The notes below the pieces were generated by a model. It did no database searches and had not been told where the DNA came from. It was given only the letters and a program-made list of their open reading frames with translations. Source: Ridgeia piscesae (Eukaryota > Annelida > Polychaeta > Sabellida > Siboglinidae). From it: a DNA stretch of 64,000 nt. This document shows positions 11,196 to 23,387 of the stretch, piece by piece (the stretch's first letter is position 1; each line of letters starts with the position of its first letter). Both the position numbers and the translations under genes were made by a program. Location: the NCBI GenBank assembly GCA_025642075.2, contig JAODUO010000072.1:283501-347500 (forward strand). The letters are read 5' to 3'.

Positions 11196-12650
11196 TCTGT
11201 CTCAATTTGGGACGCTAAAACAACCACTGAGGACAACAAGTACCTGGCAGTGACCACCCTCAGATTATGTAATTACCTTGGCTGTTTTTTCATGCTGGGA
11301 ACATAAACCATCAGCTATCGCCCTCCATCCATGCCAGGTTTATTCCTTTTACTCAATTTCTAACCCATCTATCTTTCATTCTCGATGCCTCCACCAGGTG
11401 TTTCTTGGCCTTCCTCTTGTCTACCTGAGGGTTTGAACAGTGTAAGTGTTTCTTGTGTGATGTTTTCTCAGGGTTTCTGGTGCACTGTTGTTTACTATTG
11501 CCCCTCCCCCCGAGAGTGGCAGCGTAGAAAGGTTAGCCTAGCTGTGTTGTTCTAAAGAGGCAGTCTTCATGACACGTCACCACACCACCACTTTCTAGTA
11601 GCCGCAACCTTCCCAAACTAGGTAGGAAGTTGTTAGAAATGTTACAAAGCAGTAATAAGAAACAAGAAACTGAGAATTAGGCTGGGGAAGTTGTGTTCGA
11701 TGTGCTTTGTGTCTAGAAAGAAACAGAGTCCCTAGGGCCATATGCCTGGTGTCTATGCCTAGTGAAGTAGAAGATCCCCCAGAAAGTGTAAGCATGTAAC
11801 CTCTCATGGACTCGGCAACTTCAGAATGGCAAACACTACTCAGAAACACCGCAGCCATAATGAGTGAAAAAGATACATATTTCTTAGTCTCCTTTATATA
11901 GTTTATACTAGCGTACTCCCACCCTTGGGGTGGAAACTATGGCACCCTCTGGAGAGTGAGTGACCGCCCAAAAGTGGATAACTCTAAATACCCATGGTAC
12001 TTATGTTGCATTTTCTGAAATTATCGCTAACGGGGATGTTAAAAGTCAGTGGCACAACTAACTGAATGAATGTAAAGTGATGCAAGTGGACCCCAGTGCC
12101 ACAGAGGAGATGCACTCACAAGGCGCCAAAGTTAGCATATTAATATATGGATTTCTTACATAACTATGTTAGTTTAGGTAATCTTGACCAACCCTATAGT
12201 GTACATTCTTTGTGGTCATGTGGTCAGATAGGTTTTCTAGATTGATTAAGTCCGAATGTGTAACACAGGGGAGGGTTTGTTAATTGGTATGACTCAGGGG
12301 AGGGTTTGTTAATCAGTTAATCTCATATAGTACACCTGTGGTTGGATGCAGGGTTGACATGTGATTTGTTGTGATTTGTAGTAGTGGGTGCTGTCCCAAG
12401 GTGTGCTGGGTGAATATAATTAGGTGTGGAGGTGGACCGTATTGCCCAATACCCAGTAGTGTCAGCCACAGCCCACGTGACAGCACACACAGATTACTGA
12501 TATGTAGGGCCAATTAAAGAGTTGTACAGTTGGTAATTTACATCATTCACAAAATTTATATTGGTGGTGCGACAGGGTGGCTACGGTAGTCCACTGGAGT
12601 GCTACAGCAGAAACACGCATCTCTAGGAAAGGTTAGTAATATTTTAGATG
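11196..12650. other. Intron 3 segment, no gene recognised
   Basis: Holds a near-duplicate phrase (CAGGGGAGGGTTTGTTAAT at about 12266 and 12296). A minus-strand ORF at 11595-11858 has no recognisable domain. Confidence 0.4.
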
Positions 12651-12679
12651 GATGATGTAATCATTCTGTAAAGATTTAT

Positions 12680-12905
12680 ACAGAAGTGTGAACAAATATA
12701 TAAATATGTGTTAAACATTAATAAGAAAGTTAAATTAATAAGTACAATATTTTGTTTTGATTAAATGGAAAGTAGGTTAAGAGGTTAAGAAAATAAGTTC
12801 ATTATAATACTAAGACCACTTACCTGTGGTTACCTCGAGAGTACGTAGAATTCAATGTAGACGTCAGGTCTGTCAATATCAGCTCGTGGGAAAGTGGAGA
12901 AGGCT
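12680..12905. repeat. Diverged repeat copy related to the palindromic element
   Basis: AGTAGGTTAAGAGGTTAAGA, ATTATAATACTAAGACCACT and TGTCAATATCAGCTCGTGGG match in order similar phrases at about 13095-13195. This is therefore a second, diverged copy of the left part of the neighbouring palindromic element, in the same orientation. Confidence 0.6.
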
Positions 12906-13158
12906 CGTGCTAGCTAAAACACCATCATCATTTTTTTTTATCAAACTAACACTGTTTTTATACAACACAGATAATCATTGGGCTAAATGTTTTATATAAA
13001 TATGAATAAAATGTACATATGTTCTAATGTGTAAACTATTAATGAAAACATAAGATATAAAAGTTATATGTATGTAAGGATATTTTGATAAAATGCCAAA
13101 TTAGGTTAAGACCTTGAGAAAATATGTTAATCATAATACCATGAGCACATACATTTGG

Positions 13159-13443
13159 AGTTCATAGGTGTCAATATCTGCTCGTGGGAAAAGGTACTTT
13201 GTAGGAAACACTTTCATGTGTTTAGTGAAGAAACATGTTATTTTTAGGGGTCACCATTTTAATTGCCATTCTTGTATGTGGTCATTGCATGCAAAGCATG
13301 TAAAATTACCACAAACAAGAATAGCAATTAAGTGGTGACCCCTAAAACAACATGTGTTACTTCACTTGAAACATGAAACTGTTTCCTACTAAGAATCTCT
13401 TTCCCAGTGTCTCACTTCTCACAAGCATTGACATCTATGAACT
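13159..13443. mobile_element. Long imperfect palindrome, foldback/MITE-like element
   Basis: The left arm contains AGTTCATAGGTGTCAAT, then GTAGGAAACACTTTCATGTG, then TTTTAGGGGTCACCA. The right arm carries the inverse: TGGTGACCCCTAAAA, ACATGAAACTGTTTCCTAC, ATTGACATCTATGAACT. The arms of about 135 bp meet around GCATGCAAAGCATG near 13290. No ORF lies inside. Such hairpins are typical of non-autonomous DNA transposons or arise by inverted duplication. I cannot define target-site duplications. Confidence 0.75.
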
Positions 13444-14385
13444 CTGACTGCGAGTGTGTGTTACCTGAAGCCATATAAACAACATGTACTTCGAACGACC
13501 TTCAGTGCAGCCTGTTTTAAGACATCCACACCATCCTAAGCTTATATTTTTATGTTGTAAACATTGGTAAACATTATATTTCCTGAAAGGACAGATCATT
13601 TAAAATTATTTCTAAAAACAATATACTCAGAAAACACAACGTAACTTACTTTCACTATTTCATGCGCTTTAACTGTTATTTGGCATGTTTTACATAGAAA
13701 CATACACATTCCCTTTTGTGGACATGACTTCTGATTTATTGGTGCCATCAAACATCATCTTTTGTAATAATTTCTCTTACTGGTTCATTTAAAATGAAGT
13801 AATGGACATCAGCTAATGGCAGTATAGGTGTCTCAAAATGAGATTGGCTGCTTGGCATTTCTTGACAAAACAGGTAATTGGTAGAATTGACTATGTGGCA
13901 CTGAAACAGTTAAACGTGCTGGAAATATTGTAGACCGCATGTAACAGTTTGCACACATTGTTCGAAACCTGTGCTAAAACCTCGGAGCTCTTTTGGGCAA
14001 ACATTGTTAAATTGACTAACTCAAGAGTTAATAGTCAAGATATTAACATTGTAAAACTAGTTTATGAAACCTGAACTGAAAATTGGTCGTCTATTGGATG
14101 TTCTCCTTGTGCAGTCGACAGTCCAACTGATATGATGCTAATATAATGTCCGTGATCATGCAGAAGTATTGGATGCTGCAGGGTCATACAGCCCTCAGGT
14201 ATATGGGATCTTTACTTCCCTTGATAGACTCCACGGGTCACCAGCTTTGAGTGTCTCGTTGAAAAGACAGGCAACATGAGGTGAATGAAATTACTCTGTC
14301 TGGTCCAGTGGCTAGACGAGTGCATCAAACAGATTACAAGATGAAAGGTTAGAGGCAAGCTGCAGTGTGGTTTCTGGGGTTTCCT
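13444..14385. other. Intron 3 segment, nothing recognised
   Basis: AT-rich sequence leading into the large array. No gene or element was recognised. Confidence 0.45.
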
Positions 14386-17300
14386 GGGTGGTGTGTACAC
14401 TTTGTGTAGTGTTACTGGGCCAGAGAACAGCATTCTTGGACCTCACATTCACCTGCTGTCAACAGGGTGGTGTGTACACTTTGTGTAGTGTTACTGGGCC
14501 AGAGAACAGCATTCTTGGACCTCACATTCACCTGCTGTCAACAGGGTGGTGTGTACACTTTGTGTCGTGTTACTGGGCCAGAGAACAGCATTCTTGGACC
14601 TCACATTCACCTGCTGTCAGCAGGGTGGTGTGTACACTTTGTGTAGTGTTACTGGGCCAGAGAACAGCATTCTTGGACCTCACAGTCACCTGCTGTCAAC
14701 AGGGTGGTGTGTACACTTTGTGTAGTGTTACTGGGCCAGAGAACAGCATTCTTGGACCTCACATTCACCTGCTGTCAGCAGGGTGGTGTGTACACTTTGT
14801 GTAGTCTTACTGGGCCAGAGAACAGCATTCTTGGACCTCACATTCACCTGCTGTCAGCAGGGTGGTGTGTACACTTTGTGTAGTGTTACTGGGCCAGAGA
14901 ACAGCATTCTTGGACCTCACATGTCACCTGCTGTCAGCAGGGTGGTGTGTACACTTTGTGTAGTGTTACTGGGCCAGAGAACAGCATTCTTGGACCTCAC
15001 GGTCACCTGCTGTCAGCAGGGTGGTGTGTACACTTTGTGTAGTCTTACTGGGCCAGAGAACAGCATTCTTGGACCTCACATTCACCTGCTGTCAACAGGG
15101 TGGTGTGTACACTTTGTGTAGTGTTACTGGGCCAGAGAACAGCATTCTTGGACCTCACATTCACCTGCTGTCAGCAGGGTGGTGTGGACACTTTGTGTAG
15201 TCTTACTGGGCCAGAGAACAGCATTCTTGGACCTCACATTCACCTGCTGTCAGCAGGGTGGTGTGTACACTTTGTGTAGTGTTACTGGGCCAGAGAACAG
15301 CATTCTTGGACCTCACAGTCACCTGCTGTCAGCAGGGTGGTGTGTACACTTTGTGTAGTGGTACTGGGCCAGAGAACAGCATTCTTGGACCTCACATTCA
15401 CCTGCTGTCAACAGGGTGGTGTGTACACTTTGTGTAGTGTTACTGGGCCAGAGAACAGCATTCTTGGACCTCACAGTCACCTGCTGTCAGCAGGGTGGTG
15501 TGTACACTTTGTGTAGTGTTACTGGGCCAGAGAACAGCATTCTTGGACCTCACAGTCATCTGCTGTCAGCAGGGTGGTGTGTACATTTTGTGTAGTGTTA
15601 CTGGGCCAGAGAACAGCATTCTTGGACCTCACAGTCACCTGCTGTCAGCAGGGTGGTGTGTACACTTTGTGTAGTGTTACTGGGCCAGAGAACAGCATTC
15701 TTGGACCTCACATTCACCTGCTGTCAGCAGGGTGGTGTGTACACTTTGTGTAGTGTTACTGGGCCAGAGAACAGCATTCTTGGACCTCACATTCACCTGC
15801 TGTCAACAGGGTGGTGTGTACACTTTGTGTAGTGTTACTGGGCCAGAGAACAGCATTCTTGGACCTCATGGTCACCTGCTGTCAACAGGGTGGTGTGTAC
15901 ACTTTGTGTAGTGTTACTGGGCCAGAGAACAGCATTCTTGGACCTCAAGGTCACCTGCTGTCAGCAGGGTGGTGTGTACACTTTGTGTAGTGTTACTGGG
16001 CCAGAGAACAGCATTCTTGGACCTCACAGTCACCTGCTGTCAGCAGGGTGGTGTGTACACTTTGTGTAGTGTTACTGGGCCAGAGAACAGCATTCTTGGA
16101 CCTCACATTCACCTGCTGTCAACAGGGTGGTGTGTACACTTTGTGTAGTGTTACTGGGCCAGAGAACAGCATTCTTGGACCTCACATTCACCTGCTGTCA
16201 GCAGGGTGGTGTGTACACTTTGTGTAGTGTTACTGGGCCAGAGAACAGCATTCTTGGACCTCACAGTCACCTGCTGTCAACAGGGTGGTGTGTACACTTT
16301 GTGTAGTGTTACTGGGCCAGAGAACAGCATTCTTGGACCTCACATTCACCTGCTGTCAACAGGGTGGTGTGTACACATTGTGTCGTGTTACTGGGCCAGA
16401 GAACAGCATTCTTGGACCTCACGGTCACCTGCTGTCAGCAGGGTGGTGTGTACACTTTGTGTAGCCTTACTGGGCCAGAGAACAGCATTCTTGGACCTCA
16501 CATTCACCTGCTGTCAACAGGGTGGTGTGTACACTTTGTGTCGTGTTACTGGCCCAGAGAACAGCATTATTGGACCTCACATTCACCTGCTGTCAACAGG
16601 GTGGTGTGTACACTTTGTGTCGTGTTACTGGCCCAGAGAACAGCATTATTGGACCTCACATTCACCTGCTGTCAACAGGGTGGTGTGTACACTTTGTGTA
16701 GTCTTACTGGGCCAGAGAACAGCATTCTTGGACCTCACATTCACCTGCTGTCAGCAGGGTGGTGTGTACACTTTGTGTAGTGTTACTGGGCCAGAGAACA
16801 GCATTCTTGGACCTCACAGTCACCTGCTGTCAGCAGGGTGGTGTGTACACTTTGTGTAGTGTTACTGGGCCAGAGAACAGCATTATTGGACCTCACGGTC
16901 ACCTGCTGTCAGCAGGGTGGTGTGTACACTTTGTGTAGTGTTACTGGGCCAGAGAACAGCATTCTTGGACCTCAAGTCACCTGCTGTCAACAGGGTGGTG
17001 TGTACACTTTGTGTAGTGTTACTGGGCCAGAGAACAGCATTCTTGGACCTCACAGTCACCTGCTGTCAGCAGGGTGGTGTGTACACTTTGTGTAGTGTTA
17101 CTGGGCCAGAGAACAGCATTCTTGGACCTCACAGTCACCTGCTGTCAACAGGGTGGTGTGTACACTTTGTGTAGTGTTACTGGGCCAGAGAACAGCATTC
17201 TTGGACCTCACATTCACCTGCTGTCAACAGGGTGGTGTGTACACTTTGTGTAGTGTTACTGGGCCAGAGAACAGCATTCTTGGACCTCACATCACCTGCT

Positions 17301-18270
17301 GTCAACAGGGTGGTGTGTACACTTTGTGTAGTGTTACTGGGCCAGAGAACAGCATTCTTGGACCTCACATGTCACCTGCTGTCAGCAGGGTGGTGTGTAC
17401 ACTTTGTGTAGTGTTACTGGGCCAGAGAACAGCATTCTTGGACCTCACGTCACCTGCTGTCAACAGGGTGGTGTGTACACTTTGTGTGTTACTGGGCCAG
17501 AGAACAGCATTCTTGGACCTCACATTCACCTGCTGTCAACAGGGTGGTGTGTACACTTTGTGTGTGTTACTGGGCCAGAGAACAGCATTCTTGGACCTCA
17601 CATTCACCTGCTGTCAACAGGGGTGTCCTTTGTGTGTTACTGAGCAGCAGCTTTGGACCTCACTCATGTGCAAGGTGGTTGTACTTTTGTGTCGCCAGAG
17701 AACAGCATTATTGGACCTCACATTCACCTGCTGTCAACAGGGTGGTGTGTACACTTTGTGTAGTCTTACTGGGCCAGAGAACAGCATTCTTGGACCTCAC
17801 ATTCACCTGCTGTCAGCAGGGTGGTGTGTACACTTTGTGTAGTGTTACTGGGCCAGAGAACAGCATTCTTGGACCTCACATTCACCTGCTGTCAGCAGGG
17901 TGGTGTGTACACTTTGTGTAGTGTTACTGGGCCAGAGAACAGCATTATTGGACCTCATGTCACCTGCTGTCAGCAGGGTGGTGTGTACACTTTGTGTAGT
18001 CTTACTGGGCCAGAGAACAGCATTCTTGGACCTCACAGTCACCTGCTGTCAACAGGGTGGTGTGTACACTTTGTGTAGTGTTACTGGGCCAGAGAACAGC
18101 ATTCTTGGACCTCACATTCACCTGCTGTCAGCAGGGTGGTGTGTACACTTTGTGTAGTCTTACTGGGCCAGAGAACAGCATTTCTAGGGTTTCCAGGGTG
18201 GTGTGTACACTTTGTGTAGTCTTACTGGGCCAGAGAACAGCATTCTTGGACCTCACATTCACCTGCTGTC
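14386..18270 (+). repeat. Large 79-bp minisatellite, about 49 copies
   Basis: The unit starts GGGTGGTGTGTACACTTTGT, continues GTAGTGTTACTGGGCCAGAG and AACAGCATTCTTGGACCTCA, and ends ATTCACCTGCTGTCAACA. The period is 79 bp (GGGTGG at 14386, 14465 and so on). Variable positions include AACAGG/AGCAGG, GTAGTGTT/GTAGTCTT/GTCGTGTT and the junction CACATTCACC/CACAGTCACC/CACGGTCACC/CAAGTCACC. Most units keep length, but a cluster near 17370-17700 is shortened or degenerate. ORFs of up to 229 codons here (VCTLCVVLLGQRTAF) follow from the repeat's lack of stops and are not treated as genes. Confidence 0.97.
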
Positions 18271-19490
18271 AGCTGGACCCGGTTCTTACTCGAGCAGGCA
18301 TCTCTTGTATTTGTTACTCGCTCAACGTCTGTCATTTCTGAAGGAGAACGTTTTTTATTTTCCACATGCAATTGGGGTAGGGCACCAGCTATAAACTTCC
18401 AAAAATATTCACACGTCTGATTCTAATTTGTTTGATGAATTAATAATGTAGAGTCAAATTAATATAATAAAAATAAATTAGTTTTCTTTTTGTGACTTGC
18501 ATTTTCAGTCACTCATTTATATATCTTAAAAAAATTTACATGAAAACAATTACAAGGAAAGAACATCTGTTTATTTCCTTTTGTGGCTGTGGCAAGCCCC
18601 GTCGTGGAAGGGCCTGTTTTAGGACAACTGGGTTAATGTAGGTATGGGTAGATATATATTTACCACGGTGGTTGTTGGCCCTGATTGGTGCCCAGACTGA
18701 ATGGGGCCCCAGACTGTCCAGCCAACAGAGTGCAAGGTGAAATATGGCCCTGAAACAGTTGCTGTCTGCACTTAGACAAGCTGTCACATAAATATTGCCA
18801 TGGCCATTTTCCTTGGAATAGAGCATTGCTTCACTTCCTGGTTTATGCTCTGTGAATTGCATGCAAGTGATGTGGAGATTACACTGAAATTTCTGCACCA
18901 GCAATTGGCTGGTGACAGTTGTTTTTCTTTTACTGCAAACTACAGAATGTATTACATGTTGGACCCTCTTCTGCCTCTCACTGCAATTACGAACAAAACT
19001 AATAATTTTCCAGATTTGTGGACAAAAGACATATTTGCTCAACAGTATTACAATGCTATACATGGAAAGAACATACAATTTGATATTAGTCATTATGGCT
19101 ATAGAACTATTCACAAGAATGTAGCACGAGACCACCATGTAAAAGATTTATTGCAACGACCCTGACTAACGAACAAGATGTACAATTCACCAAAACGTCA
19201 AGACTTGTGTGATAACCACTAACACGTCCGCTCTCACACCACCAGGCTTGCCATTTCCCGCCACAGCCAACGAGATCTTGTAGCCTGATGGTTAGAACAC
19301 CACACTCTCAGTCACATTGTCCGAGTCATTTAGTAGAAACAATCAGTGCTGCAGGACTGTGCCAGGGAGGGAGGGATACCCCAGGGAGGGAGGGATACCC
19401 CACAGGGGCCCACACAGAGGCAGTCTGGTGGTCTCTTCACTTGCCTGTTCCTTCCTCAGGCAGTGGGCTGTCTCTCGTAGGGTCACCAGA
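18271..19490. other. Intron 3 segment with overlapping unexplained ORFs
   Basis: A 200-codon minus-strand ORF (18536-19138) and a 121-codon plus-strand ORF (18800-19165) overlap. Neither has a motif I recognise, and no splice or promoter context supports them. A 19-bp unit (CCAGGGAGGGAGGGATACC) is repeated twice at 19362. Confidence 0.4.
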
Positions 19491-19550
19491 GGTGTGGTGT
19501 AACCTAGGTGTGTGGTGCAACCTAGGTGTGTGGTGCAACCTAGGTGTGTA
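19491..19550 (+). repeat. 18-bp tandem repeat, three copies
   Basis: GTGTGTGGTGCAACCTAG repeats about three times (first copy GTGTGGTGTAACCTAG). Confidence 0.9.
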
Positions 19551-21780
19551 GACAGGTATGTAGTTTTTGACTTCCTGTTCATGCCCTATTGTATTATATA
19601 TGTGATGACGTCCACACATGAAATAAAATTCTCCACAAACACAAAATATCATGTATTTATAAACTGCTATGTTTTATGAGGATAGTAATAATACACATGT
19701 TTTTGCTGCACACAGATTGAACAGTACATTAGGTGTGTTTAACAGTATATAATATTAAATACCATAGGTTAATGGAGAATTAAATTTTACATAAATTAAT
19801 GAACTGCCAAATAAGCATTTAACTAAACCTACTGCTATGCATGTAACTAAAGAAATGTAATGTGATTTGGCTCGCTGTTAATGAATAGTAAATCATAGAA
19901 ACAAAGAAAAAAAATTGTGATAAGACCAAGAGTTATTAAGAAGGTAAAACATTGTTCCGTTCTGCATAGAGGCAAACTATTCTTAGCACCATGGAATACG
20001 TGTGGGCCTCCAATTCCCATCAATGTTTCTCTCATCCTCAGATGCTGTCTAAAACCCACTACCTGTTTGCATCAAACTCTCAGGATTTGCAGCATGTAAC
20101 AAAGTACCTGGATTAGTGATGGATACTTTCAATCCTCCCGATGAATCCTCGATAACAAATTCAAAGTTTTTTGTGTCACTCAGTGACGGGCCAGGTGATG
20201 AATGACGTTGCAGCATAATGCACTTGTTGATGCCTGTCACAGTTGACTTGTGAAGCCAGGGATACCCAGTAGTCTCAGTTCAGATCTGTGACCAGGCACG
20301 CTACATTTGTTGTAAAAATCTGGCTCAGCTTTGGGGGACTATATGTCCATCATGGCTCAAATTAATTCACGTTAATGTCGGTTTTACCTCATTAAATAAA
20401 TTAATAAAATTAGCACCGAAGATCACGTGAACCCTGATAATGATGACTTATATCTGGACCAACATAGAGAGGACTTACTAACTAACTGAGTTTGGTGGCC
20501 AATCAAATCACCAATAGAAAATAAAATGTGTAATTATAACCTTCCAGAAATGTTCTATATATATTTATATTAACCTGCAAAATTAATTTTTACTACAGAT
20601 AATATTTGTGTTCAGAAATCGTTTTATAGAGAGGAATAAATCACAAGAAAAGAAAAAATACGTGAACCCAGATATAAGTGTTTAAACTTTCTGCAGGTGT
20701 ATTTCCTGGATACGATTGGGTGCCACCTAGTGAGAATTAATGGTAGGCCTGTCCAATTTAGACGACAGCGTCAAGTTGAGGTAATTACAGCTTTGGTTGT
20801 TACTTAAATATAGAGATTATTGATGCTGGCAACTGGAGGCCGTACTGACGCTGCTGCAGTGTAGAGGCGGGGCGAACACACTTCCTCAGTCTGCATAGCT
20901 GCTCTGGCCAGTTGCTCACTGTCCAGTTGGCATGTCCATTTGTTTACTGTCCAGTTGCTGTGTCCACCTGTTTGTCTCCCTCTAACTTTCCCCGTGTCTT
21001 GCAGTCTTCACATCCTGTTGCGATTAACCCAAGATTAACCCAAGAGAATCGTTTCCTGTGCAATGGGCATGGAGATATTTGTTGGCTGCATCTATTTCTG
21101 GGACGGTTTTGAGCGAAGGGAGCATTCAGTCACCCAGTGGTACATGTGAAGTATTGGGGCTGATTTGTAGTTGACTTCCAGCGTTTCAAAACCCGGGAAG
21201 ATTAAAACAAATGGGTTGGTGTCTACATGTTAATACAGCTCAGAGAAAGTGCGTCTCCTCCCTTAGTTTTGGGGTCTGGTTGTCTCAATCTTTCTGTGTT
21301 CATTTGCTTCCTTGCAGTAGAACTGTACGTATATCTGTCACAAAGATACTACATTTAATCAATTGCGAATTAATGAATGAAATAAAATTGCATTAGCACA
21401 TTTTGTAGGGAATATATTTTTAACTAAGATGTTATAAATACTAATAAATTTCCTTGCAACAATCCATAAAATAGTAATTCAATTATGCAATGACGATCGT
21501 TACGCACAAGGCAGATATTATTAGATATAAACGACACTCCATAATCCAGGATATTCATCATGGGACAAGGGCTTATGCAGGTCACAAGAGATAACTTAAC
21601 CATGTGTATGTGCCTTTCCACATCGACAGGAAGAGCAGGCTTGGGCTGGGGGAGGGCAGACTGGCTGGCTGATTAAGAGCCTGACAGAAGAGAGAGAGAC
21701 CCTCCACTGTTTTAGCAGGGATATAATTGCGTTGTTTGGCACTGGTGCCTACTTGTTGCCGGGGGACACCTGTATGAGTG
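19551..21780. other. Intron 3 segment, no confirmed gene
   Basis: AT-rich. A minus-strand open segment at 20049-20240 contains NFEFVIEDSSGGLKVSITNP, which looks protein-like but is unassigned (see findings). No matching exon chain was found. Confidence 0.4.
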
Positions 21781-21786
21781 CATGTT

Positions 21787-21826
21787 ACTGGCACACACAC
21801 ACACACCGGTGGCTCACATGTCAGAC

Positions 21827-21857
<31 letters not shown>

Positions 21858-21858
21858 T
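21787..21858. repeat. (AC)n and (AT)n microsatellites
   Basis: A short ACACAC run at about 21790 is followed by TATATATATA from 21826 to 21855. Small both-strand ORFs across it are artefacts. Confidence 0.9.
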
Positions 21859-22447
21859 ATCACTGGCGTCACTCACCGCCAGCATCCACAAAAGTCACCT
21901 TTGCGGTTCGCTGCTGAGGCAGTTGTGTTTTTACTGTGTCGTGCAAAGGTTCTTCAGCATCAGTAAACACATTCGATTGACGCAGCATTGTTGAATATAT
22001 TTGCGACTCAACAATACAGACGGGACGCGGGTGAAATGTTGAATGACTTTGTAACTACGGATGCAGTTTTTTGATACAAAGAAAGAGAGAGAGAAAGAGC
22101 AACCGTCTTGCATATGTTACAATTATGCAAACTGAAACGGAATACTCTACTGGAGAAATTGTAATCATTCCCGAGTAGACTTAACGTGGCACCAGGTGGC
22201 TGATTAAGACAAAACCAATTGGGTGTTATCCATGTGTGGATATTTGCCGTGACACGCCTCGGTTTTGTTAATACCGCAATCAACCGCACGGTTGTCTACC
22301 TGTCTCGCAACCGCCGTGGGATATTTTGAAGCGGACGGCCGCACAGAACAGAGGAAAATGTCTCGGTCACACAAAAACGAGCCAGTACGTATTCCTCTTT
22401 TTCACCCCTTTGCTGACCACCCCGTGTGCTGCGCTTGTTGCTTTCAG

Positions 22448-22559
22448 AAACCTCGCCAACCATTTGTACGCAAAAGTGTATGAGACGCAGGAGGACCTGT
22501 GTCTAAAGCGAAACGAGATCAGAATGGCTAATCTGCAGCTGGCGTCCGTTCGTGCCCAG
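22448..22559 (+). CDS. Internal exon 4 of host gene (coiled coil, phase 2-0)
   Basis: The acceptor GCTTGTTGCTTTCAG ends at 22447 and the donor GTAGGT starts at 22560. The first base completes an arginine codon from the previous exon; 37 codons follow, beginning NLANHLYAKVYETQEDL, with LKRNEIRMANLQLASVRAQ at the end. This is a strongly helical, charged segment that continues the coil of exon 3. The segment NEIRMANLQLASVRAQ plus the following IELL resembles the end of the coil after the F-BAR domain in FCHSD proteins, from memory. An upstream in-frame ATG exists at 22326, but the region before 22448 reads as intron, so an alternative promoter there is only a remote possibility. Confidence 0.88.
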
Positions 22560-23316
22560 GTAGGTAACGGAGACGTAGACTTAGGTGGATGTCAGGTCTG
22601 TGTCATGTGTTGTGTCTGGGGGGTGCCTAGGAGGGAGCGTGATGCAAGGACACGTAGACTACCTAAGTAAACAACGAGGCAAGCTAATGTGTTCTTTAAT
22701 ATCAACAATTTAGTTTAAAAATAGTTGTCAGCATTACAATATAACATGCTGCCTCAGGGAGAATGGCATTAACTTCAGGGAATGTGTTTTTCAGTAAAGA
22801 TCAGTTCGTTAAGTAAAAGGTATCGGATAAAGGTAATTTAGAAGGCATGACAAAAATTGTGTTTCAGCATTGGACTCATAGGAAAGTCACCCATGGAATC
22901 TCCTGAATGGCTGATTCAGTTTTTAAAGAAGCTTAGTGTGATACATAGGAATCTTTTAAAATGTGAACTTTGTTGAACAAGAATATGTACAAGCAGAGTA
23001 ACGGCTACTTGTTTGTATTTCTAAGCAGTCATAAACAAATAAAATATTGTCTTTTTCGTGAAATCAGGCTGTGTAGTAAATAGTCTATTAGTTTGGATTC
23101 ATGACCAGCTGCATTATAGTTAATGTATATTTGGACTACCCCAGGTATTACCTGCATGATATGAAGGCTTTTTGTTCACAAATATCACTTCCACACACAT
23201 GTGGAACAGCTAAATTAGTTTATATAAAATGTCAAATTATATTTAACAACTGTGATTAATTAAAGTGCATTTGCACAGTCAGAATGGTAGAATTATTTTT
23301 AATTATACACATGTAT

Positions 23317-23387
<71 letters not shown>

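Noticed and set aside
14367..18341. Numerous ORFs of up to 229 codons
   Set aside because: They arise from a 79-bp repeat lacking stops in some phases; the frame shifts with each unit.
19278..19340. tRNA-like TAGCCTGATGGTTAGAAC segment
   Set aside because: Resembles an A box, but no B box follows at the right distance.
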